64,000 nt of DNA, taken from Toxoplasma gondii ME49 (Eukaryota > Apicomplexa > Conoidasida > Eucoccidiorida > Sarcocystidae). The translations under genes and the position numbers were made by a program. Positions 35,010-45,139 of the stretch are shown one piece after another. Location: NCBI RefSeq assembly GCF_000006565.2, contig NC_031478.1:3491127-3555126 (forward strand), read 5' to 3'. The notes beneath the pieces were generated by a model. The model did no database searches, was not told where the DNA came from, and saw only the letters and a list, made by a program, of their open reading frames with translations. Every line of letters begins with the position of its first letter. Position 1 is the stretch's first letter.

Positions 35010-38000
35010 CTACTTGCTCTCGCCGGACGGCTTGGTTTTTTCTGCTGACTTCTTCACTGCTTTAACTTTCTTTTGCTGGTAAAAAAAGCAGAACCGCATG
35101 CAAAAGCCGCGAAGATACAGGCGCAAGCGCGAGACAGAAACGCGCAGTGAAGTGGCAGCATATATAGCAGTACTTGTGTATACCGAAACGCACGCAGATA
35201 CGATACCAACGGACTGAAAATGTGCCTGTCTACATATCTCTCTATATACTTAGAGATAAATGCCTACTCACACACATACACATATATATTTACCTGTGCG
35301 AAGTCGAAAAAGCCAGATCCAACAGACATACGGCAAGAACTCAAGAGATACGTGCATGTATCGATGTAGCAGCATCTCTGAATTGCCAGCAGCACCATGG
35401 TGCCTATCACCATCTCTCACCCGGCGTTTCCTCAACTGTGCATTTTTTTTTGAGATTTTGTCCCGTCGCCTCTTGGAATTTCCGCCTCTGTCTCACATAC
35501 ATACAAACAAGTTTCCCTCTCTCGTCATGCAAGTGTATCACGTGTTGTCCGGGGCTGAAGAAAACAAAACAAAGAGCCTAAACATATACACCACATCCTC
35601 CGCTATATGATGTAGCTCAGGTGGCTGCGGGTACTTTGAGACTATCCTAATGACGAAAAAAAAGTGTGCTTTGGCGAAAAGGTGTGTTTGACCGGGAAGT
35701 TAGCGTCTGACACAAATCACTGAGTAACAAATTAGATGCAGGGTTAAACTTATATATGCTTGGTCACTGGTGTACCTTTGTGTATCATGCAGATGTTCAA
35801 CGGAATGCATTTGCTCGAATCTCATTCTGCGCATCCACCGACCTCCATAAACATAGAGTATCTTATGTGCATCTCTGCCTGAAGTTAGTGGTAAAACTCT
35901 CACCCTCCAGCACTGAGTTCGATATTGATTTTCCGGCCTCCCAATTCTCGATGGTGATAATTCAGGGCAATCTGAAAGAAGACACAAAATGCGAGAAACG
36001 GGAAACTCATCAAAACACGCCACGAAGCTAGCCAAGCAACAACAGACTTGCGACGTATAAATATGTATATCTATATATGTATAAATGGATACACGTTTAG
36101 ATCAGAGGCGTGCCTCGAAATTCTGACAACACACACGTGCTTGTATCCATGTATGTCAACGCGTATGTTTGTACACGAGCGCCTCTGAATAATTGTCGCG
36201 TCTGCAACTTTGTTCATAAACGCCCAATGAAATACCCTGATAGATCCGTTCACTAGGCTGAGTTTCTACTGCTGAAATGCTCACCTCAAGTGCCTCTTTG
36301 CAGTCGAACTCGACAAACGCGCAGCCCTTTGGCTTATTCGTCTCTCGATGAGTCAGCATGCGCACCTCAACAATTCGAGGCTCTGCAAAGACATGGCCCG
36401 AAAACTCTGTTTCCCTCTAGACAAGAAAATGCACAAATATATATATATATATATATACATGTATAGTGATACAGAAGTATCCAGAGAGGAACGAGAGTGT
36501 GTGCATGCGCACATGCATGTATGCAGTAACATGCACGGAGCGACGATGCGTTGTCGATTGGCTCTTCTCACCACCACTGAACACGTGCTCACACACATTG
36601 CCATCGGGCATGTGAATATGCACATCGCACTATATTCCGACAACTGGAGATCGATACATATATATATATATATATGTGTATATATATATATATATATGTG
36701 TATATATATATATATATGTAGGTTCGTTTGTGTTTAAGCACCTTTGTCCATTGATCCGGTGCTCAGCTCCTGCCAGGTCGATGTGCATGTCTGTTTCACC
36801 GAGGAGGTCGAGGACAGGCTCTCTGTCCTCCAGCGTTCATCTTGCTGTGCAGACACCGGCAAGGGAGAGGCAGACCTGCCGTGTTCAAAAAAACCGAGGG
36901 GACGGATAAACTAGAACGACATTTGACGACGCTTTTCGCCTGCGGCATGTCACGAGCTCCTCTGCCGAGTGCATCCGAGAAAGAAACTCACGGAGTTTGT
37001 TTTTGAAGAACGCCTTCAGGTCCTCTGCCTTCGTATCGAGCGGCAGGTTCCCCGCGAACAAAATGAATCTCTTGTCGGTTCGCTTTCCATCCTGGGGAAC
37101 GATGCACATCGAGCGTCGAGTCAAGCACATTCACAACATATATATATATATATATATCCGCATGTACATGCATGTACAAATGTGTATATAACTATATGCG
37201 TACGGGGTTCATAGAACAGTAGGGGGGCATGGGTGTACGATTGGGGTGCTGCTACCTGTTTCTGTAGCCACACGTAGACATATGGAGAATTGCGAGTGTG
37301 AACGTACATCCGCACATGTGGAGTATGTATCCAAAGTATTTAATCATCTATATGTCTGTATATGTGTGTGTCACCATCTCCCGAACAAATCAATCTTCTG
37401 GAGATGTGCACAAGTGAACGTCTGAACAGGTTTACACACAGATACGAAGCAGTATTTCGCCTCAGAGAGACACACTCCTACCTCACAAGACGACACGGCG
37501 CTGTATAGCCAAATTTCCAAAGGCAACTACCATCTTCTCCAGCGCGCACGCCCACACAAGGCCGTCATACGTGCATGTGTGGATTTCTATGTTTGCAAAC
37601 CGCGCAAGTTTATATTTTTACTTCCCTCACAAAATTCACTCCGCAGACCCAAGTGTGCACACGTACATGAATGCACCCACCGAGATCATGTAACGGAAAA
37701 GGGGCAGGTGAAAAAACCTCTCGTGTTGCGCTCTGCGAAGACAAACGCCACTGCATATTTAGGTACAAACTCCCTGAGAGTCTTAGACTTTTACAGTAAG
37801 GTCCTCTGTCTATTCATGAGTGTGAGCTGGTCGGTTGAGACCTCTCGAGTGTCTTCGCGGCTGCATATTTCCGCTCCTTTTTTCTCGAGGTGACAAGAAT
37901 TCCCCGCACACGTCCGCGAACTCTCACGTGTCGATCCCTTTTTTTCCTGCAACTTTCAGCTCACCTTCACTTGTTCCGTGCCTCTCTCTCTGCCCTGCTG

Positions 38001-38279
38001 TACCGTCGTGTCTGCCTCAGGCGTTGATGCACATTTTTCCCTGTGCTTGCCGTGTCTCTTTTGCTCCTTCTCGGGTGGCCCAGCACTCTGAAGTCGGGCA
38101 GTCTGATTCCCCGCAGTCGCCGCGAGTTCTCTAGCCTTTTCGGTGCCTCCTGGTTCCCCTGGGAGTTTCTTCGCCTTCGCCTTCCCTTGCTTCTTGACCG
38201 AGACGGCTGCCTTTCCTGCACGGGCTTGACAGGCGGGGGAGGTCTTCCCCTTCACCAGAAGCTTCAGCGAGCGCTTCAT
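35010..38279 (-). CDS. RRM-domain RNA-binding protein, NOP6/RBM34-like
   Basis: Single-RRM protein of the type found in nucleolar ribosome-biogenesis factors (yeast Nop6, RBM34-related). Six exons join in phase: 38279-37965, 37091-36992, 36382-36285, 35971-35904, 35487-35421 and 35075-35010, giving 237 aa. Residues 1-105 are a Lys/Ala/Glu-rich basic leader (MKRSLKLLVKGK). The RRM follows: RNP2 strand RFILFAGNLPLDTKAEDLKA, beta-2 PRIVEVRMLTHRE, RNP1 strand KGCAFVEFDCKEALE, then LGGRKINIELSAGGGGNS. The tail is strongly basic (RRRDKISKKNAQLRKRR, then QKKVKAVKKSAEKTKP), as in the family, and suits nucleolar RNA binding. All donors are GTGAGC, GTGAGT or GTGAGA, and every exon length fits its phase, so the model is solid. 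The start ATG at 38279 is the one that gives the basic leader; an in-frame GTG lies upstream. Role by family analogy only. Confidence 0.85.
36437..36466. repeat. (TA)n microsatellite in an RRM-gene intron
   Basis: TA run upstream (on the - strand) of the exon starting at 36382. Confidence 0.9.
36656..36720. repeat. Triple (TA)n block with TGTG spacers in an RRM-gene intron
   Basis: Three TA runs separated by regular TGTG interruptions, in the intron between the exons ending at 36992 and starting at 36382. Confidence 0.9.
37137..37157. repeat. (TA)n microsatellite in the first RRM-gene intron
   Basis: Uninterrupted TA run about 45 bases from the exon starting at 37091. Confidence 0.9.
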
Positions 38280-41242
38280 GACTGGAGAGGAGACAAACAC
38301 CGGAACTCGACGCCAACGTCCCAACTGAGTTTGACTTCCTGGACCAGCCTGGGAGCAAAGAAGGAAGCCGTGTACAATAAAAGAGTGAGCGTAGACCTCG
38401 CCAGCCAGAAGGACTTGCAGGGTTCTGTCTTCGAAGAAAACACCCGAGGATAAATCGACGACTGGTGGGGACGCGAAGAGGAAGACGCGGCAACAGGATC
38501 GTGTAGCGCCTGTTGTTCAATCGGAACTTACATGTCTAAATGACAGTGCAGACAGATCTCGAACGCGATGTGCAAGTATAGAATGAAGGGGCAAGCACAC
38601 CAGTGAAAGCGCATGAGGGTGTTTACATAGATTTCGGCTCAGAGCGACTGATGAACCCGCGCAGCCGCAGCGATCTGTGTGTTTGTGTAGAGAAAAAACC
38701 AAGTGCGTAAGTTGAGAGGTAGATGAGCTTCAGAAAAAAATGTCGGGTCGACCCAATGTGGCTGAGACGGGGACTTGCAGACCCAATTCTGCCAGAGGAA
38801 CCCAGAGAAAACACTCTTCAAACAGGTCATGTGGTGAAATAGAGGAAAAACGCGTCCGCTGAACTCCAGATTTTCGCTTCATTGCGGGCGCGGATCCACC
38901 AGAATCTCACCCAGTTGAGCTCAGCAACTTGCGACAAGTTTCGTCTACGTAATCAGGGCCCAAAAATGGGAAAAGCCGGATTTCGAATGGCTCACCTCGA
39001 TCGAAAGTCTCCCCTGGATGCCCCCGGTCTTCAAAACAGAAAAAATATGGAAGAAAAGGTCGTACTTTGCAAATTGTCAACGGCGCATGCGCTGCTGTGC
39101 AAATACGCTTACGGCCTGCATGCGCTAGCTGGCCGCGGGAAGTTCCGGAAGCCACAAGAAACGCGCGAAAAGCCACTGAGATCTCAAAACAGAGTTCGTT
39201 AGATACAATCGAGGGAAACTCAAAGGTGAGGAGTAAACAAAAAGTCCTTGAAAAAGAGCTCAAACCCTCTGGGAAGACGAAAGTATCTAGGCGGGCAGCA
39301 CTGAGAGGATACGAGCCGACACGGTGATCGTATGAGCCTAGAACGGCAGTGAGATAAGTGACGCTCACTGAAAACAAATCATTCCTCGATGAACGCAATA
39401 AAAAGAAACAGAGATGTTACATGCTTTTTCATATGTGTGTATACACATTTGTATGTGAAAACGTGTACTTTCGCGTTGTGATTTTCAGTATCAACCAAGG
39501 ACCCCTTAATCTAAACTGAGGGGTCGAGTAGGTCCAAACCGCACAAGGAATAATTATGTCCATCTGTGAATCCCAGCTGATACTCGTTTATATGTCGTGG
39601 GTGTTAGACGCCAATTTCTGTGTTCAGAAAAAAAGTGGAGGAAACATCGCCAAACAGTTCTGTTGCACGCGAGTACATCAGTACGCTCATTCACATACAC
39701 ATATGGGTGACTAGATCTCTACACATAGTTATGGAGTGAGTCATGTACTACTGATATCTGTATGCTCATTTACTGTCATTTTTCGTTGGTTGCACTCTCT
39801 GCCCAAGAGTGCAGCTTTCAGACGTGTTTCCCTAACCGACGAAAATGCAGACCTCGCGGTGTTGACCTCGAATGTGTCATATCGTTCTCTGAAAGGCGAT
39901 AACTTCTAACCAGTCGCAAGCTCAGCTTAATGACTCTCCACATTAGTTGTGCGTGGAGGATTTCATCGCCATCCATACGCATATACTGACCCACGCAGGG
40001 ATGGGTGAACGCATATAGGAAAATGGGTGTGCATATACGTATCGGCATAGAGAGTCAGAAGATTCTTAACTAGGAATACAGATTTGCATCAACAAATATA
40101 TATATATATATATATATATCTGAGAAGGAATACTTGGGCCAGAGTCGGTTCCAACAGAGTGTCGCAATTTACCAGACATGTTTGGTGTGGAGGTGGAAAA
40201 AAGAGCGTTGCACCTGTCGCGGTCCTTGCAGCAGCTTCAAGAGATATAGAGGCGGGAAGGAAAGCGGCAAGGCAGAGGCACAAATAGACGAGTTTAAAGC
40301 CGCGATGTCACAAGGGAAAATCTAGTCGAGTTCTGCTCCAGCTGCGTCTTCATTGCGATTGATGAGCATCGATAAACCCCCTAACATGCTAGTGACACTT
40401 CCTTGCTCGTAGATATGGATGTACTTGTATAAATGCGTATGTATATGTGTGGCAGGTACGCAAGATAGATTCCGTTTGGCGAACGCACACACTGCTGCTG
40501 CGGCGCACTATCAGAGAAGTTCGGCAAACCAGGCTCTTTCATCTTCTGGGACGCTTACGTTTGTGAGGAGTGTCTTTCTATCGCTCTGTCCAGCGAAAAA
40601 CGGAACGTCTTTCTCTTCTACGTCGATAACGAACGAGGCGAAAGTGACATTGCTACAGTTGCCGTCACTGTCAACGATCAAGAGATGCAGCGAGAATGCT
40701 GCGTCAGAAATTTCTTCGTGTTAGTCTTTGTTGCGGGCGAAAGCGAGACACACAGCCTTCGCGCTTGGCAAACCGTTTTTTTTAAACCTTTTCCGTGAAT
40801 GTCCATAACGGGGAAAACGAAGCATGCAGTTGCGTGTCTAGTGTGCGAGTGCATATGGACGTGCAGATATATGAGGAGTTAACTTCAGTTCTTGCGGTTT
40901 TGAACGGAAGTTTTTGGTTTTTGAAGGTGCCTCGGAAGCCAGTTTCGGAACACCATTTAAAAGATTCGGTCGACGTCCGCAAACTGAGCAGCGGACTGAG
41001 GGCTCACTTCAATCGAGACTTTCTCAGCCCGAAATATCCACAAAGACTTTCGCCGTTTTAGCTGCACTCTGTCTCATTTGCCTCGAGGCCGAAGGACAGT
41101 AGAACTCAAACGCGCGTGCGAGGAGTCTCAACGGAAATTTGCTCGGGTGTTGCCGTCAGGTCTCATCGCCGAAACTGCGACTTTCGGTGGATCCCTCTGT
41201 GTTGGGCGCCCTTCTGTGGTGACGTGAAAAAAACCATCCAGG
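38280..41242. other. Spacer upstream of the RRM gene
   Basis: No conserved protein was recognised. A region near 40460-40740 is open on both strands in the same register (see findings). A (TA)n tract lies at 40096-40119. The half nearest 38279 should include the RRM-gene promoter; the part next to 41242 is the 3' flank of the acidic secreted gene. Confidence 0.4.
40096..40119. repeat. (TA)n microsatellite
   Basis: Uninterrupted TA run in the spacer. Confidence 0.9.
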
Positions 41243-42184
41243 CTAGAACCGGTTTTCGAACATGGTGACAATCGTCCGCCACATCTTGCTGACCTTTTTG
41301 TTTTCGGCTTCCCTTTCCGCGAGTTCGACTTCGGCGTCGAACTTCTCTTTCTGATCCTCCTTGTGGCGGTCGATCGCGAGTTTCTGTCTGCGCTTCTGCC
41401 GTCTCTTTTCTTTTTCTTGGCTGGCCTTCAGGTCTTTGTCTGTCAAGGTGTCTTTCGGAGGCAGCTTCACGTTCCCCATCTCCGGCGCCTGCAGCATGTG
41501 TCCGATGGCGTACCGGCGGACTTTCTCCAACAGGCTATTCTTTCTCGGCCCGCTAACGAAGTTCCCGCTTTCGCCTTCGACAGGCACTTCGTCGAAGTCT
41601 TCCACACTTTCCCTTGTCTCTCCGTCTGATTTCTCGTCTGGGTCTCCATCCTCCTGCGCTCCGTGGTGCCCGCCCAAATCTTCTTTCTCGACCTTCTCTC
41701 CGTTCTTCTCTTTTTCGGCACGAAAGCTGCTGAGGAGCGCCTCAAGAGCGCTTTCGTTACCCTCTGCAAACGGGTCCTCTTCAACGACAACATTCTCGAA
41801 GTCGTCCGCAGTCTCTTCCTCAGACTCTTCTTTTGTCACTTTGTCTGCATGTGTTTCGGTCTCGGCCTGCGTCCCCGCAGGTCCTGTTGTTAGTTTCTCG
41901 ATCTTCTCCGCCGAGTCCGCAGCCGATACGAAGAGCGTCAAGGACAGAGGGAAAGACCTCGCGTTTGCTTGTGGGGCACTCGCCTCCCGTGGAAAAAAGG
42001 AAGACGCTGCGATGTCTTGTGCACTCGAGACCGCATCCGGCTGACGAGCACTTTCCCAGCATCGCGGCCTCCCCTCCAGCAAAGCCCCACAGACAACAAC
42101 GCCGGCGACAGCTCCGACGAACACTCTCCTGCGTCTCCCCATCGTTCTCTCACGAAAAACAGACGCCAGCCGTTCAGGTCGCAA
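41243..42184 (-). CDS. Acidic secreted protein, single exon, unknown function
   Basis: One uninterrupted frame of 313 codons with no recognised domain. Two starts are possible: the ATG at 42184, or the ATG at 42142. The second gives a textbook signal peptide (MGRRRR followed by a hydrophobic stretch VFVGAVAGVVVCGALLEG), so I favour it, giving 299 aa. The mature part is highly acidic in the middle (EESEEETADDFENVVVEEDP and a later Glu/Asp/Lys-rich block) and ends in a basic-acidic helical segment (KEKRRQKRRQKLAIDRHKED) likely to form a coiled coil. There is no second membrane segment. Small acidic signal-peptide proteins without known domains are typical of dense-granule or vacuolar cargo in these parasites, but that is inference. 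The motif VRRYAI is only loosely like the RRL-type export cleavage site. No intron signal is needed. Confidence 0.75.
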   Translation of the reverse strand: MRPERLASVFRERTMGRRRRVFVGAVAGVVVCGALLEGRPRCWESARQPDAVSSAQDIAASSFFPREASAPQANARSFPLSLTLFVSAADSAEKIEKLTTGPAGTQAETETHADKVTKEESEEETADDFENVVVEEDPFAEGNESALEALLSSFRAEKEKNGEKVEKEDLGGHHGAQEDGDPDEKSDGETRESVEDFDEVPVEGESGNFVSGPRKNSLLEKVRRYAIGHMLQAPEMGNVKLPPKDTLTDKDLKASQEKEKRRQKRRQKLAIDRHKEDQKEKFDAEVELAEREAENKKVSKMWRTIVTMFENRF

Positions 42185-45139
42185 ACCCTATGCCCTGAAC
42201 CCTTCCACGTGGACGCCGAGAAACACCGAAAGGAATCGCCCACACGACTCAGGAATCTGTGTTCACAGCTGCATCACCGCGTAAACAGACAGTCACACAT
42301 GCACGTACATCGACAGCTACGCACAAATACCCGTTTATATATACATATATAGTCTTGTTTGTATGTCCGTAAAATAAGTTCGAGCTTTTAGATAAAGGCA
42401 GACGTTCACAAACCAGACTGATGAAAGGCACCTTGGGCGCCTGTGGAATATTTTGATTCGAAGAATACTTGCCGAGCAACATTTACAGGACACTCAAGCC
42501 GGAGCCATTTTCCGTCTAGAGAGTCCTTCTGACGCTTCCGGACCCCGCTCTGTGGACGGACGCTGGTGTCGAAACACGGGATGCGGAACCGACCAGCATT
42601 ATTGTCTAGACATGTAGTGGTGCAGACAGTTTCGTCCATGCAAGCGTGTATGGTAGCTCGGTCTGAGACCCCACGCAGATTCGAGCCCCCCTTCGTTGCC
42701 TTCAAAACACCTCAGAAGGAAGACTCCTGCCCTGGGAGATTCCGCAGAAAGCGTTGCCCGAGCATGCAAACGCCGATGTATTTTTCGAAAGAAGCACGAA
42801 CATTCAGCCAAGAAAAAGCAGAAACAGAGGAGAAGAACTAGGACCGAGCGCGTTCACTGGAACTTGGCACGCCCAGCTGCCTTCCGTGTATGGCAATTCT
42901 TCGCACATGGACATCGAACAAAGCCAATCCCCTTTGGAGTTGGGCACGGATAAAGCATGTGCATGCATGCAGGTGAACGTACACAAAGAGAATATGTGGA
43001 CATACAGTTTCCAACTGTATTTTCACGTGTCTGTAGGTGCCGACGTTTGACCGACGAAACGGGGCGACAGGGGGAGCGCCCTCCGCAACCAGAGGGGGGT
43101 CAAACGGAAAAAGCAAAGGAGAGATGTATGCATGCAAAACACAAAGAGAACAGAGCAAGTGCCTCAACGTTTCTGCACGTACTAGGGACGAAAACAGTCC
43201 GAATTGTCCGCGAACAAAACCCCCCAAAGACGGGCAACGTTTAAACCGCTCCCGGTTGGCGGCACGGGCGCCTGTGCACGCGTGCAGACAATGTGATCTC
43301 ACGAGTGCGACTTTTTTACATTCGCGTTAGTACCGTTTCAAGTCTTCTTTTGCCTCTCTTGACTCTTGACGAATGTCCGCAGGAAAGCCCCTCAGAGGAA
43401 ACGTACTCCGCGCGTTCATGCTCGCTGGCAGAGCCGGGGTCGTCGCGTCTCCTCTTTCCTGTAAAGCGCAAAGCCCAAGCAAAGGCGAAACGGGTTTTAT
43501 CCTGGGATCAAACTGGGGGGAATTCACAGTCTTCTCGAGCAGAAACAAAACGGTCTTTTGTCCTCGTTTTGATGGCAGGGAATCCGCGCACGGGTGCCTG
43601 AATTGTGAGGCTCGGGAGAGGCTTTGAGGAGGCAGCGAAAAAGCCGAGAGACCCGTTCTTTATGCCGGTTTCTTCGGGCCTTCTCAACGGCTGGCTCGAC
43701 TGCGCTGCATGTACCCGATAATTTGGGTTGCTGCAACTGATAAATACCATCTTTCTCTGGCGGTTTTTCTTCCTTGCGGTTTTCTGATCTCTCGCTCGCA
43801 CTGGCCCTACGAAGTGGGTTCCGCTTTGTTCATCCGGGTAGGGCGCCGGGAGATATCGAGGGGAGACGGTGAGTGCGCGTATGCAGAACCGCGAAGAAGT
43901 TGCTAGTGTCTCTGCTCAATTCAGGAGAGGAAGAGTTGCGAGTATGCACGTCGTTGTCTTGCTCGGGTGTTCGGAGGCGGAAAAGGCAGAGGTTTCCTTC
44001 CGATAGAGAAACACGCGGGTGTTGCTTTTCTTAGTTCAAACAAAGCGGGAGGAGAGAGAGAAAATCGTGTGTCAAAAGGAGTCGCCACGCGGAACACCAC
44101 AGAGCGCGCCCGAGACTGAGATACCGCTGCCCCAAAAGCCATGATCACTCTCTTTTTTCGTCGCCGATTAGCTCCTTCCTGGGAAGGACGCATTTGCATT
44201 CTGAAACCGAAGTTTTCCTCCGTCTTATTTTGTTGAGGCAAAGGAGGACAAAACTGAATAGTGAGGCCAAACACCGTGGCGACCCCCGCCACCAGTGCAG
44301 CACACCGCTAACACAGGTTCCTTGTTGTTTCACACGTTTCTGTCACATGTGTAAGAGTGTGCAACTTGTGTGTCTTCCTCTCGTTCGTAAGTTTCAGTGC
44401 TTCTCCTTTGTTTCTGGGTGCGTCCACACTTCGTTACAACTTTTTTATGCTCTAATTAGTGCTTCTGTTTCAAAGGTGTCATCTGGGTTTTCGTGTGCCG
44501 CGAAACGGGGAAGAATTCATTCCGTCAGCCACGTTTGTTTTGGTGGCTGTCTCCTGTTGTTTTCACTTTTGTACTCGCCAGAAAGTGTTCGTCTCAATAT
44601 CCGTCTGTTTTCCTGTGCGGCGGTTCCACCGAAACAGAAATTTTACGGTGTGGTGGCTCGAACTTCCCGCGACAAAAAATTAGCACATCTGCCGACACAT
44701 CTGTTTGTTCGGTTTCGTCTTGATTTCCCGTCGTCTTTCGTCTGTGAAGAAAAAGATAGATGTCTCGCGTCTAACTACTTTACGGTCTAGTACCGCTGCT
44801 CTGTCTATCTGGACTCCGTTCGCATCAGGTCGTTTCGCATGCGTTGACCATCCTTTTCTGAAAACGCGTCCGTCTCTCTCGCTTCGATGCTGCCGCGTTC
44901 TGCGCTTTCTTCCTCGTCTTTCCCTAGCAACGTAAGTTGGAATCAATTCTGAGGTTTTTCTTCTCCAATAGGAGAGTTGTCACCGCCGCCACCTGCTCCT
45001 CTTGTTCGCGGGATCTCCGCCGATGAACCGTACGCCCCCAATGAATACGAGTACCATCTGTTTTTTGCTTTTGTCTTGTCCTTCCCTCTCCGCTTCTCAC
45101 GTTTTCTCTGCTTTGGTGGGAGCAATCTCGTGAAAAACT
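42185..45139. promoter_or_regulatory. Divergent spacer between the acidic secreted gene and the Josephin gene
   Basis: About 3 kb separate two divergent coding regions, so it must carry both promoters and 5' leaders. A TGCATGCATGCA run lies at 42960-42971, the kind of palindrome bound by AP2-family factors in apicomplexans. Open frames such as 44194-44790 (+) have no domain and poor composition, and are read as leader or intron sequence. Confidence 0.45.
42960..42971. promoter_or_regulatory. TGCATGCA-type motif (possible AP2 site)
   Basis: Two overlapping GCATGC palindromes in the divergent spacer. GCATGC-type elements are over-represented upstream of apicomplexan genes; activity here is not shown. 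Confidence 0.3.

Noticed and set aside
36348..36737. IYIYIY-type peptides across TA repeats
   Set aside because: Translation of microsatellites; the same pattern occurs at every TA block.
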